A stretch of 64,000 nt of DNA from Lingula anatina (lineage: Eukaryota; Brachiopoda; Lingulata; Lingulida; Lingulidae), in NCBI RefSeq assembly GCF_001039355.2, contig NW_019775848.1, positions 1-64,000 on the forward strand. The letters are read 5' to 3'. The position numbers and the translations under genes are program-made. This document shows positions 12,288 to 25,700 of this stretch, in pieces. Each line of letters opens with the position of its first letter. Position 1 is the first letter of the stretch. The notes below the pieces were generated by a model that was given only the letters and a program-made list of their open reading frames with translations, was not told the DNA's origin and searched no databases.

Positions 12288-12796
12288 AATGACTGGAAAA
12301 ACTGTACTAATCACTGTAGACTAAGCACAAATTGTTAAATGTTCAGAGGAAATGACAGATGTCTATGTACTTGTACCTAGAATCTTGTAGGGCTTTGTGA
12401 TAAGGAGAAAAACAAACGTTTCAGGCACTATGTGGACTGTCTGGAAAATATTGTAGCATGCATTAGATGAAAACTACTTATTCTCAGAACCTGCTGCTGT
12501 TTAATACTCTGAAAGTTAATAAAACCAAACATTTACGCACATCAAATCAGAAAGAAAGTCGACACAGCTGTTTTGTAGTGTTCGTATCAAAACGTGTTCA
12601 AATTGATATTTTTTTAAACCTTAAATGGAAGCAAAAACTACGTAATGTAGGATTTTAATTTATTGTTAAGACGTACGTGTATTGTGTAAAGTGGGTGCGT
12701 TTACAAGGTTGATGGTGTACCGTATGTACTGGTGACTTCCTTATCTCGCTGAAAAGACACTCCCAAGAAGGCGGGATATGCTCGTACCCGATTTTC

Positions 12797-12799
<3 letters not shown>

Positions 12800-12868
<69 letters not shown>
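12800..12868. repeat. 69-bp homopolymer T tract
   Basis: Uninterrupted T run. Lengths like this are prone to assembly and sequencing error. Confidence 0.95.
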
Positions 12869-12869
<1 letters not shown>

Positions 12870-13545
12870 TGAAATGAAGATCAACATGTCTTTTTTAATC
12901 CTCTAATGATCTCATACGATGCGTAGGCCTAAATCATTTTATTAATAATCAGAAAAAACAAAAATCCGAGTAGAGGAAACGTATGCTTTTAATATATATT
13001 GTGCCTAAGGTTAAAAGTACAAAAACCTAATTCAGCAAAGTATTCATTTTACAGAATCATAATTTGACATTAAATGTGAAGAATATATTTTAAATACCCT
13101 TTTATCATTTCAGGGTTTGCTATCAGTACCTGCACTGCATATCCCGCAAAACGTGAATCTTTCGGTGCAAAATCTAAAATGTCTTGCTTCCTTCAGGACA
13201 TCTTTTTAGTTCTTCTGCACCATTGAAATGTTTATGTCAAATATAATTGGAAAGTGCAGTTTGAATTAAGAGTTGACATCAAGTATTTCCTGTGTCTTAT
13301 AGCAAAATAACGGAACGTGATAAACGGTGCGTTTTCATGAAAGAAGATACGCTTTCTAGATCAGTTTTGAATTCCGGACGTAAACAAGTTCCCGACCTTG
13401 AAGTAGTACTCTTAATTACAAATCGCTCTTAATTACAACTGTGTGACGTCATACGAGGCTAGAAAATGTGCTAGGAGCCGCTTGAGGTGTGGCTACCTTT
13501 AAGCAGTAAGGATGAAATCTTATTCGCCTGGAATGTCATCCTACC

Positions 13546-13794
13546 CAAGGGTGGATCCAGAATTATTTGAAGGGGGAACGGTTTTTAGGAATGACAGGCC
13601 GCGGATGCGAAGCCGCCCCTCGCCAGCTGCCCCCCCCCCCTCCCCCCCCCCTTAGCATGGGATTCGGGGCTGAAATTTTGGTATTTTAGAGGTTGAACGG
13701 TGTCATTTGGTACGGTTTAGAGTTATGATTCAGCTTTTTTCGGAAATCGAAGGGGGGTCAGAACTCCCTGACACCCCCTTTAAATCCGCCACTG
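13546..13794. mobile_element. CAGTGGCGGAT-type repeat, copy 3
   Basis: Begins near GGGTGGATCCAG and ends CCGCCACTG, an imperfect inverted terminal pair. The interior has a C-rich block and the shared AAATTTTGGTATTTTAGAGG and CATTTGGTACGGTTTAGA segments. No coding capacity. Confidence 0.7.
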
Positions 13795-15080
13795 CTAGGA
13801 AACAATATGAAAGTAACATTCCAAACACGGTAAATTCATACTATTGTACAAAATAATGTAATTATACAAACCTAAAGACAATGCAGTCAAAAAGATACCC
13901 GTTGGATAAAATTTTGGTAGATTTAATTCTTTACTGGACCGCATTCTTTTGTCTGCTATTATTGGTGACTCTCCTGCAAATTCTGTGAAATCTTGTTTCG
14001 TATTACGCTGAGTCGTTAAACTTTTTGGTTATCTTGGAAGATTCCGATCAACTGATAAATTGCAAAAGACCCTAAATGCCAATATAACCTCTATCCTATA
14101 AATCCAACAAAATTATTGTATTGCAATAGATGTGTTAGTCCGGTTCAAAATATTCGTTCAGTCAGGATAGAAAAACTGGAAATTAAAGAACATCAGTCTA
14201 ACAACTTAAAAAATAAAAAATAATAATTACTAGATTTATCTGATTTTACACAAAAACATAAACGACCGTAAACTGTAAACCTTTGTTACTGTCACTCGCA
14301 GCACCATCTCACATTCTTCAATCAATCTAGTTCATTTTTACTAAAATAGAAAATTCGCAACTTTTCGGGAAGCGCGAATGGTGTCTAAAGTCTTGAATGT
14401 CTATTTTAAATAATTCAGTAAATAGCTTGCGGCTACGTTCATGGTGTCGCCGGATTTTGAAAGTTAAAAAAAGCTTTGTTACATCTTTTGGCACACGTCA
14501 TTATTTTTAGTTGTTTGAGGTTTATTTCTTTTCTATTGTAATGTTTTAACCTTTAAACAATTTAATTTGTTTTATCCATTATTAGCAAAAGAATATGGTG
14601 ACAGGGCTCAGTAAAATATTTTACACGAAACACGGCAAAACTGCATCCCCTTAATTTGCAAAGCCTTCGTTACCGGGCATCGTGAAAAATATGCTGTATT
14701 TGAGGACAAAATGTGTCAGTAAAATAAACGTGCATCTCGTAATAACCCTTTAACAGTCTAATTTTTGTTAGTACTAATAAAAGTGCGAATATTATCCAAA
14801 AGAGTTGTTATTTTTTAAACTGTCGTTACCAAAATACTATTAACCTGCGTTACTTCGTCCCCGTACTAGCAAGACATGAATTTAAAAAATCCAATAATTC
14901 ATTTTAAAAAAAGAAACAGATTTGTCACTTTTTGTCACCAGTGATTTAGAAACGATAGAATTTGGGACTAAACATGTATCTTTAACTTAATTTTTCTTCT
15001 TTCTGTTTCCTTCAAATGGACCTATATATTGAGAACGAGTGGATAGCCTTTCAGAGAACAGTAGTCGTTTTCTCGCAACA

Positions 15081-15112
15081 TCTCTCTCTCTCTCTCTCTC
15101 TCACTCTCTCTC
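15081..15112. repeat. (TC)n microsatellite
   Basis: TC dinucleotide run with one CA interruption. Confidence 0.9.
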
Positions 15113-15840
15113 ACCACAGTGACCTATTATTATGCATGTTGTATACAGTACATTGCTCAGAATGACTGCGACCATGGCTTTTGCAGAGTCCATAATGTGT
15201 TAGAGAAGCACGATCAACAACGCATTCAACAACGGTTTCAAACTGCGTAGAAATATTGAACATGAATGCATTAGGTGGGTATTTTTCATATTGAAAACAT
15301 GGTATACGTTCCATAGAAAAAAAGATGGTACATGTCCGACAGTGGAAAACGATTTCTTGAAACACATACACTGTAGGCCCACATACATTGTATACCGTGA
15401 ATCTGAACTTTTTAAAATTCGAATATCTTTATCAATTGAAATTTGGCAATTGAGATGGAACAAGGTATGGCGGGGAAGCAAAATATTATCTTTTTGAGCC
15501 CTAGTCTTGATAGCCCTGGCAATACACTCATTATCAGGGCTACAGAGTCCACAAGATCAAAATCTGTTCATTTGCAGAATTTGTGTTACTACAGACGACA
15601 CTAACTGCAATGTTCTGGGCATGTAATCCAATATCCATTTTAAACTCTGACAGATCGAGCATATTAAGAAGAGGGTGAGGGGGAAGGAGACAATAACAGA
15701 TTTTACGGTAAATGTTCACAAATTACAAGTGGAAACCACAAAGCAAATGTATTCTTAGTACATGTAGCTTACAAGCGATCGTTTTTCCCCTACACCAGTA
15801 GATTTATGCAAATGATATTAACTTTGTTTTGGCGATCAGT

Positions 15841-15846
15841 TTTATT
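15841..15846 (-). promoter_or_regulatory. Candidate polyadenylation signal of the GM2A-like gene
   Basis: Minus-strand AATAAA 303 nt downstream of the GM2A-like stop codon. Position is plausible, but no cleavage-site evidence is visible. Confidence 0.3.
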
Positions 15847-16148
15847 TCATAATGGTAAATCTCTCAGAAACAAATTTTGGTTCACATCCGAGTCCCGAAT
15901 TGAAGCTGTTATTCCTTGTCTCCCAAATTAAGTCTCCAAACAAGTGTTATCGTCCTTGTTTTAATCACAAATGCAAAAAGAAATTGACTTTTAAATAAAA
16001 AAAAATAGTTCTAATTGACAAATCACTTTGGATCACTAAATATACACGGTGAAGATAACAAAGTGTTCGGGAGCAGTGTGGTTACATTCAAATTGAACAA
16101 AGCATGCACGCACTGCCTTGGTCAATCGGAAATCTGCTGCTGTTGGGA

Positions 16149-18597
16149 TCAATTTAGCGACATTTTCAAATCGGTGCACATCAGTTCCTCGCCACTTGCA
16201 TTCTCGGTGACAATCACGCGCACTTTGTAGTCGCCCTGTGGAAATAAAAAATGATGTGTAAGATTGTATTAAAAGATATTGATACGCAAGTGCATTTAAC
16301 ATTGCCATCTTGCTGTAATGCAAATTCATCGTCAGCATAGGATGTTCTGTACGGTACTTTCTTGTAGATATACTGTAATTCAGTTGAGGCCAGTTTATCT
16401 TTCCGTAAGTGGTTCGAGAAATTAAGACAAAGAAGGTAATTCCAAATCACTCGTCTTTATCTTAATCTCTTTTGATATTCCCAAAGGAAATTAATTAAGT
16501 AGCCAACAGAATTAAGTGTGAGTTTGGAATCAGCTTAGCTGGTCTCAACTTCAAATAGTCTTGTTATCTCTATGATATGCAGGCACCTTGTTATCAAGAA
16601 GAAAGATAGACTAAATGCATGTAGAACTGTACAATTGCACTTTGAAATCCTGATGTTCCATATTGTTCTTTCGAACAGATAAATAGAAAAATATTTATTT
16701 TTCCTTTAATATATTCTAAAACGTACGTTTTGATTTAGAATTATTATCATTACCATTTTTAATATATTTTTTATTTATTTGTTCTATTATAAGTTTTATT
16801 TATTCATTTTATTATTGATATACATGTATATAGAGAGATATTATTAGATAAAGAACAATTTTTTAAGTTCTTAAGCTACTAACTACATGTAGGCCTACGG
16901 TATATCCGGGAAGGTAATGATATCATAGGCCTACTGTCATCAAAATTTTTAATTATATGCAACTGAGTGGATATACAAGTTGATCTATGAATAGCGTTTG
17001 TATATTTCATTTCCGTTTCTGATCTGAGCGGTTTGTCATATGATGAATGCGAATTTTATCTATAATGTTGCTGTCGGTAATTTAGAAAAAAATATGTAGT
17101 GTTGAACTGGATTTGTTTTGATTTGCATTGTTCTACTTTCGCCGTCCCATTCTAAGTACCAGATCACTCTGACACATTGCCTATAGTCGCTGTCCTCTAT
17201 TTTGCACAATATTTTCTCTACGTGTCATATATACAGGCGGGCCTTACTTCAATTCAATATTTCCGACATCAAACAAAAAGATAAGGCCTGCATCGCAGAC
17301 TCCCTAGAATAGATTTATTCAAATAATCATTATTATACTATCGATACATAGATATAGATCCTAAAATGAAAAATACGCAATTTCAACTTACCCCTGCCAA
17401 GAAAAGCAATGGCTTTGGAATATGTGGAAGACGAAACTCAAAGTCGCGAACTTCTATATCTGTGGCACGCAACGGACAGGCAGTTGACTTTCCTGCGTCT
17501 TCTACCATTTTCTTTATCTGTTGACCCATCATTTTACTAATGCCCAGCCAGTCTTCTTCTATCATTTGTTCCAAAACGACACACGAGTCGTCATAGTCGC
17601 TGGACGCATTCAACGAAACAATTTTGTTGGATTATTCTTCAATATGTCAATTAAGTAGGAAATCTACCAGCAGAAAATGTTTCAAGGCTCTTCATTGGAA
17701 TAAAAAACAAATTTATGAAAATCGGTAGGTGTTTCTATGAGACAGAAAGAAAAGAAAATAAATAAAGATAGACTCACCAAGAACCGATATTCCTAATACA
17801 CGGTACAGGGATGTTCATAAGCCAGGTTTCCCGGTATATTGAAAGGCTTATTTTAGAGGAGGTGAGGTCTCTTAACGCCTTAGCATTGAAGGACACTCTC
17901 ATCGTGCCTGGCATACTTATTGGCATCGGACTGAAGTCCACATTTACCAACTTCAAAGGATGGTTCGCATTTTTAGCTGGTAAAATTAAACATATTTCAC
18001 AGCTGGAGAAAATATCAAATCAAAAAGACAGTATGGCCATGGTGTTCATCAAAGGGATAACAGTTGTTTTTATGAGATTCATGTTTCAAAATAAATACAG
18101 TGTAAACAACTCATAGAAATATTATAAACTCCATTTTATCACCAAAATTATTCTGAATTTGAGCTTTCCTTCAGACCACGTGGACCTTCAAAGACTCTTA
18201 AGAAAAAACTTTTTAGAAAAAAAGGACTGACTTTGAATGTCGAAATGGATTCATTAACCATTAGTAACTTTTCTTACCAAAACGAAAAGTTGTTATCCCT
18301 CTGAGATCAAGATTTTAACTAAACATTAAGAATAGTTGATGCCTATTCACACAATCACTTGATTTACTTACAGTGTACATGTATCTACTCGTGAACGACC
18401 TACAGTAACAACTGAACTAATTTCACCTAATATATGTTCAGTACAAATAGTTTACTGCCGACTACACAACATGGACTAAAATATTTGGTCAACAAAACAA
18501 ACTTACAGCAGTCAGAAACCACTAGCTGTTCATAGGCAGTCGCCAAATGAAACAGAAAGAGACAGCCAAGCACACATCTCGCAACTTCGACAGCCAT
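16149..18597 (-). CDS. GM2 ganglioside activator-like protein, 4 exons, 194 aa
   Basis: Exons in transcript order: 18507-18597, 17778-17976, 17392-17599, 16149-16235 (phases 1, 2, 0). Residues 1-21 are a signal peptide ending in LATA. The pattern VPCIRNIGSC then CDYDDSC gives Cys90-Cys97-Cys103 with the same spacing as the C-x6-C and C-x5-C of human GM2A. It continues with ACP and a C-terminal domain ending with a late cysteine (ELMCTDL). GM2A lifts gangliosides and related lipids from lysosomal membranes for hydrolysis; the family has a beta-cup fold with a lipid cavity, so a lysosomal or secreted lipid-carrier role is inferred. Human GM2A has eight mature cysteines. Here six are seen, and the pair forming an extra disulfide in the central loop appears to be missing. 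An NAS sequon lies in the last exon. GM2A-like genes are often multicopy in invertebrates, so one-to-one orthology is not claimed. Confidence 0.9.
18051..18302. mobile_element. MITE-like element, AAGGGATAA family, copy 2
   Basis: Starts AAAGGGATAACAGTTG and ends with the near-inverse GTTGTTATCCCTCT. It lies in intron 1 of the GM2A-like gene. It shares the TGTAAACAACTCATAGAAAT block with copy 3 and, in inverse orientation, the TGGATTCATTAACCATT block with copy 1. Confidence 0.7.
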
Positions 18598-21500
18598 CTT
18601 GTTGAACTTTTTCTTGGGACTGGGGAGTTATCGTGGATTATCACCTTACATGTAAGTATGTTTGTGCAAAATCCGGGCAAGTCAAGGGGCGGGTGCTAAA
18701 GTGGCGTTACTAACGTACGATTTTCAATTAATTTGAACCGTACGTACGCAGTGGTGCTTTTATGTTTTTTTTTTTGTTTTTTTCTTGTTCTTTTTTATTC
18801 GATACAGCCCTTGGCAAAAAAAGCCACAAAACAAGCAAAAAATAGCCCTTCGCTAAATGATGAAAAAACAGTCAACATCGTGTGATCCTTCAATGTCCTC
18901 AGAAATCAGATTTCCGTTGTCAGGTTGAGTGCACATAAACAAAAGCAGGCATTCATCCAAGGTCATCACTGCGAAATGAAATGGACGAACATAATATGGA
19001 ATTAATTTTTTTTAAATCTGGAAGTCGACTAAATCGTGTGAACTCATAATTTCTGGTGCGTTGGTCTTTTCACCTTCTAATACCCACGTGTTAGAAAAGT
19101 TAAAAACATCTTTTGGTGGTAAATTACATGTACATTACCCATTGCAATCAGGTTTTGATTTCGTTGGTCTCGGACTTAAAATCATGACTATGCGCTGTTC
19201 GTGAACTAGTAACATATTTTTGTGTAAAATCTGATCATATATGAATTACATTGAAAAGGATTAACTTGATTACTTATACTACAGTTTATGCGTTTAGAAT
19301 TGTCCCAAATTCATATTTGTATAATTAACCTGCAAAGCTTTTATCTTTCCCAATTCAGACCCTCATCCGCATATAAAACTTTATGACTTCTGAAATCTCA
19401 GGAAAACATGATTGTCTAATTTAGATAATAATGATTTGCTTAGAGAAAATTATTTGAATAGAAATAGTGAAAACATGGAATTCAAGTAAAGAAATGGATT
19501 AGGCAATAATTACTTTTTCTATCAAAGAAAAATGAGATTTTGCGCGAAAAGTCCGTATAGAATTTCTTTAACTAAGCACCCCTTATACATGCCCACGAGA
19601 AATCAATATGTCAGTAAGTGCAGTGAACCCTTTGAAACTCGCAAATAAACATTATCTAAATCGTAAATATTTCTTCTCATTTGATTTTACCCTGTTAAGA
19701 AAAACGACACAGAGACGCTTCTATATTAGAAACAAAACAATAATTAACCAATATATACGTTACTGATTATTTACACAGTGCCTTATCAATAATGTCAACC
19801 ACTACTTATCTAATTTAACCTCAGTAACCCGCTACATCTCATTGTGATGGAATACCCTCTATTGGTACATCTAGCTTACCGAAAATTGAGGTCACAGCAG
19901 TGGCGGATATGGGGGGGGGGGGGGGTCAGGGGGGTCCTGACCCTCCCTTCGATTTCTGAAATAAATCACATCAATGGTCGCCTCTTGAAATTAGAATTTT
20001 GGCTAACTGTATCATAGTTCTTAACCGTACTAAATGGCACCGTTCACCCTCTAAAATACCATTTTTGGGGGCCCCGCACCCCACGCCACATCCGCTGACC
20101 CCCCTTCAAATAATCCTGTATCCACCCCTGTAAAGAACGGATGAAAATAATGTGTAGACAGGAGAGTCATATCGAAACAAAACAATGCATCGATGAATAT
20201 TTCAAACCTGCAAAGAAACAATTTATGATCCACCATTTAATTTGGTCTGCTTCCGTTTACACAGTTTTATTTATTTATTCATTTTTACTTTCTAAAGCGA
20301 GTTTGATCGATACGTGTGTTTGGCGTCCAAACAGCATCAGCCTTCTGTCTATAAATTTCAAACATAGTGTGCATGGAAATGATGGATGATAACGGGTCCT
20401 GCTATAATACATGACATTTAATTTATTTAGAAAGCATTGCTCGATCGTCAAAAACATCTATGTATAAATATTATGTTTTTTAAAAGAAGTCAGTTCAGGT
20501 AGTTGCTGATGCTGTTCAACGTAATGTTGCTTTCACATATCTTCATAAAAACGTAATATAACCACTCTACATCTCTACCATCTATAAAGCGACCCATGTT
20601 TAGGAAAATTTGGATTATCTGTGAGGGATAGTGAGTACAGGTAAACATACGCTATCGTCATCGTGAAGTATTTGATGGCACAGAGTGTAACGGCGTTGGA
20701 TTTCAAAACCAAATGAGTTGGGTTCATTTCGGACGTTGACACTCCATTTTTTATTTGCGTGTGTTTGAAATATTTAAATTTCAATATAAAGAGTACAGGT
20801 ATAAACCAGGTAATGGAGTGGTCACTGTCTCCTCGTTGTTGGGTTACGAAGCAATCTTCGGTGCCGACAGACACAAAGTCGCCAGGAGTAGCCTAGGTGT
20901 AGGCCATACCAAGTGTAAGTCAGCATAGCAGTGAGCTAGGAGTGGGAATAAAAGTAAGAAAATAATAAATAAGCATTGAAAAATAAGAAAGGAAGACAAA
21001 TATAGTTCTCTGAAAAATATTTTTTTCCTGATATTTCCAGTATGATGCTTGGTTAATTTTAATGTCAACTAGCAAGATAGGGTGTAAACTATAGCGCTTT
21101 TTTGCCAGGATCAGGGACAGGTGTGGTGCAGGGTGTGACCTCTGGCGCAGGGAGCTACTGAAGGTGGAGCGGTGTTGCGGTTTGCTTTTATTACGTTGCC
21201 GCAACGCAAAGTTCTGCTAGTCTGTCATTTTTATGAACCCTATATCCTTCAAAGTTTCCGAAACTTCGTTTACGCTAATTTACTAGACTTTGGGCTTTCT
21301 TGGATGATTCTCATTAATAAAATAGGAGCCCACATTTACAGATATTCGCACTAAACAGGTTTAAATTCTCAAACTAGTATAAATTTTTGCGTAGACATAG
21401 AAAAACAAATATATGACAATAAGACTAATCATCCACAAGAACCAACATCAGTCTACTCCTGAACGAAAGAAACGTTTCCTTCTAGCAGTCCCATGATTGT

Positions 21501-22783
21501 CCGTTTCAGTGGCCACTTCAGCATGGCTCCTTAAAAATGTGGAAGGGTTTGGGATACTTAAACGTTAGAACCGATATTTGTGAGTTAAAGTATCCGTAGG
21601 CGTGCGGGAGTGGCGATAATGCAAGCAATGGGGTGAGGAGGAAGGGGATGTGTAGATATCGAGCCTAAAGATGGCTAACGCTGCTTCCTTTCATTTAAAT
21701 GGTCAAATCTGGCTACAATATTAATATGCTTTTAGTTACGTAAACATAAATAAAAGTAGTATCAGAAGAAGCAAAGACAGCCAAAAAAACTGTAAACACG
21801 TAAAGCTAAATAACACTACTATATGATCGGGCAAAATGTTTTATTTATCTACAGTAGGCCTTTGTATTAAACATACCAGCCAATTTATGAATCATACTTA
21901 GCTCCGTTTCCGTACTGTAGCTTAAAATGAATTCCAGTTTTCCAATTCATTTCTCAAGTACATGAAGTCCGAGGGGTCCAAGACTAGGTAAAGCTGACAA
22001 AGCAGAATGCACATTAGCCTGTAAATATTATTTGACTAAAATTATATCCTTCTTGCGATTGCCGGTGAACCAGTTGTGACGATTGTGTTTGGGAACACTG
22101 AAATTGGCAGCGCAACTACCACATCGTAAATAGAAATTCTTCGCAAATCACTATTTTCCCTTTAAGAATATTCTTTATCGGTTACTTTTTCTATAGTCTC
22201 TGAACGTCCAACATTCTGTAAATAAACTGCCCCAAACTCCATTCCTTGCTCTAGGCTTCCAATCAACAAAGAGTCCAACACACTAGGCTATATTGCATCA
22301 CGTCTATGATAAAATGTTCACTCCAATACATGTATCATGAGTATTTTCATATGCTTCCAGAAAGTTTTTAGATTGAAAGTATAAAACTTTATGTTTGTGA
22401 TCATAAGTTGATATAAAAGAAATACCTGAGTTAAAAAGAAAAATGTATCAACAATGAAATCAATAGTAGGCCTACTGCATCCATGGTTCAGAAACTGTGG
22501 TGCATGGTTCACCTGGTGCAACTGTTCCATTTAAAAATCGCAAAACCAGCCCACTACTGCCTGGCTTGGGACATATCGGAAAATGTAAACAATATTAGCC
22601 CATGTTTTAAATTCTGCTTCAGTCTGACTTTGGACCAACAACTTGATTTCAAATATATATAATTTTATCGTCGTAAACTGTAAACTGCCTCATACCAATA
22701 TCGGTTCACATCTTATTTCTTTGCCGTTCTTGTGAACCGTTAAACAATCCAATAGCATTGAAATATGTACGTAGTGATTTATT
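18598..22783. other. Intergenic region upstream of the GM2A-like gene
   Basis: No supported gene. It holds one CAGTGGCGGAT-type element (19898-20130). Overlapping short ORFs at 20.0-21.35 kb on both strands carry no domain and no consistent splice extension. The GM2A promoter should lie near 18.6-18.8 kb. Confidence 0.6.
19898..20130. mobile_element. CAGTGGCGGAT-type repeat, copy 4 (most complete)
   Basis: Begins CAGTGGCGGATATGGGG and ends ATCCACCCCTG, an imperfect terminal inverted repeat. The interior is in inverse orientation to copies 2 and 3 (for example CACCGTTCACCCTCTAAAAT). A G17 run sits just inside the left end. It is a non-coding element of about 233 bp, best read as a non-autonomous DNA transposon. 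Confidence 0.75.
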
Positions 22784-25700
22784 TCACATGTTAACTGTCT
22801 TCATAAGCTCCATCCTTATAACTCGTGATAGGTATAGCCACCAACCCGAAGCCAATATGTTAAACGTAAAACTTATCCATGCCAGAATAATGGACCAGCT
22901 ATGCGTCACGTGACGCGCACTGCAAATGTCTGCTGAAATCGTCTGCGTCACGTCGCTGCACGATGGCGGGTTTTCGTTATTCAGTTTTGCATGATAAACT
23001 GCTAATGCCAGGCAAATGAAAACAGCTAAAATAGAAACAGAAAAGTGTTCTTATTAAGTTTAGAATAGATAATATCAGAAACTGCTTCTATCTATGTATG
23101 TAGTTGAGACAGTTATTTTGTTTTGAACATTCTGGCGGTTCCACGCCATCAGCAAGAACCGTCATCTTGGTAATTTTTGTTTTGTTTTGGAATTTAGTTG
23201 GAGCGAACCCCCTTTCCCTTTGCTACGCCTGTGGCATTGTGAAAACTATTGGTAAAATGTAAGGAGAACAGGGATGGTTTCCATCGAAAATGGCATTAGG
23301 CCACCTACCGGCAATAGCATACATAATCCCCGTGACTGTGACACAGGAAACCTGTCTGCAGGCAATCCCAAGTATACCTGTCACCACCGCAGCAACCATC
23401 ACTATCAACGCAGTTATAATGGAAGATGCAGAGGAGTTTTGCATACCTGAATCATACGAAAATGTATATTTTAAAAACTAGAAGTAGATCCCTAACGTAC
23501 AATGTGATTAATCTTCTAAAATAGGGCCCACATCTATTTTGTTACATTCCATTTTACTGCTAATTCTGAAGAGCTTATCAATTAGATTCAGTAGATTTGT
23601 AAACCCAACCCCTCCCAATATTTTATTTTGTAGAATCAGTCCACGGATGCAGATCTTTTTACGTGAGGAATTGCATTAAAAACTCTCATCCTTGCAACAT
23701 AAAAAAGTCAAAGGTGCACGATGGAAATAATAAAATATGGCCTATAAAATGAAAATTTAAAATACGTACGCATAAGCCATTCAACCTCACTACTAACGTT
23801 TGAAGAATCGAGGTCGGTCAGCTGCAAGCATCTTGTATGGGTGGTATTACCCCATATTTCTGCAACAGTAGCATCTGGAACAAATTATCACATAGAAGAT
23901 CAATACAAAGTGGCATAATCTGTCTGTGCCGTTAACAAGTGCATATCCCCGAATTATTGGTGTCAAAACAAACTGCTTAGTGGTAAGGACCATCCATGCT
24001 GCAGCCTATCGCTTTTGGTATTCGGTCTCAAGTTCAACTGTTAGGGAAGAAACCATTGGCTAAACGGATTTTCATTGCATTTGCGACACTTTACTCATTA
24101 TTAGCTTTACCTTTTTCTTTGCTTCAGTCAAAAAATTTAATCCAGGCGCGTTTGCCAGAACTTTCTTTTAATTTTGGTCGAGTTCTGCGGAATACTACAC
24201 AGAACTATAATTCACCTATACGAGCCTTAATCTATTTAAGCTGATTGCACTGATTGCACTTTAGCGAGAATCCCCCGCAGAGTTGGACCGACACAGCTAG
24301 TACGATGTGAGAATCTGAATGCAGTCTAAGATCTCAAAGTTATCTTAATTCTACATTTTTATTTCCAAGGAACTAAGCTAAAAGTTTTGCCAGTCACCAC
24401 GTGTTTTGTACAACTTAGTTAAGATTTCCTGCCTTTTTGAACAGGATCTGCTACCACCTTTTTTTTTTCTATTTCGTGTTTACTTAATACCAACAGACAC
24501 CCAATGCCAGTTATTTTACGCCATATGACCCCTTCCTGCAAAACACACATAGGCCTACATGTATAAAAGCATGCGATATAACACATTCTTGCAGACAAAC
24601 ATGTAGGCTACCATCACGCCACCTCCGACTGTTTTTTCCCCTATCAACTACACACACGGCATTTTGATAGACTTATGCCAAAATATTTATAAGTCTTATA
24701 ATATTAAAATGGTGTACAGTGTAATAGTATAAATTTCGTATCGAACGGACAGTTTTATCTATTATAATCTTATCTTATTGTTTTAATTATTTCGTTTGTA
24801 CTTTTCTGATCGCCATGGTGTTAAAAGAGGTTTATGAGTTGAAGTACCCCCTTCCAACCCCTCCCCACCTGCCACCTGGACCCATATTTGCTGTGCCACA
24901 ATGGACCAGAAAAATCGTCACGGCAGCAATGCCCTTGGTTATCATGTAGACTAGCAACAAAAAATAATAATAATAAAACGGCCACATGAAATACGCAGGT
25001 GTTATAACTTAATGGTGCATAATGTAGTATGCATTTTTCAATACAGGGGTATATTTCTTAAACGCCTTGGTAGCAGGGCATATATGACAACACAGACCAT
25101 GTCGTAATCACGTCCTCTGGCGTCCAAATCTACAAGTATCGACAAAACGTCCATAAACTGCCTTATCAGAATATTTCTTGTAGAAAAACCGTCTATTTTA
25201 ACAAAAGTGATGCAGGTTGATGCAATAAAATAGAGGCTGTTATTTTTATTTATTTCATTTTATTATATATTAATCAATATTCATAAAAGTTTTTTTTTAT
25301 GTAGCTATAACTGGTTTATGGCGAAGGTGCTTTAATGCGTTTCCGCGCATTGCTTTGCTTGCAAATGCATTGCAGTTGCAAAACGCGAAAGCATAAGACA
25401 CTAGCAACAACAGTGTTCAGCAAAGCATTGACATAAGCTGTATTATCTCATAAACACAAATCTGTAACGACTTCCATGAAAAGTTAATGTCTCCTTGACT
25501 TTCTAAATGAAGCGTTTAGCCGTGTGCCGCAAGCATGGAAGCGCTGAACAAATTATGCACCAGACTAATCGAAGAAACAAGCATGTTTTCCAAACGGGGT
25601 ATCAGCTATTTTTCAGTCAAGCGATACGCTTCCAGTGAATATTGATCCTTGGATTTTAAACCCTATGGGGGAATCCATTTACAACATGTTTTATTTAGTT

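Larger units (their letters stand above)
12288..16148. other. Intergenic region between the secreted-protein and GM2A-like genes
   Basis: No supported gene. It contains a 69-bp T tract (12800-12868), one CAGTGGCGGAT-type repeat copy (13546-13794) and a (TC)n tract (15081-15112). ORFs around 15.1-15.5 kb on both strands overlap each other and show no splice-consistent extension. Confidence 0.6.

Noticed and set aside
15111-15497. Overlapping ORFs on both strands near 15.3 kb
   Set aside because: Mutually overlapping, with no signal peptide, domain or splice-consistent continuation.
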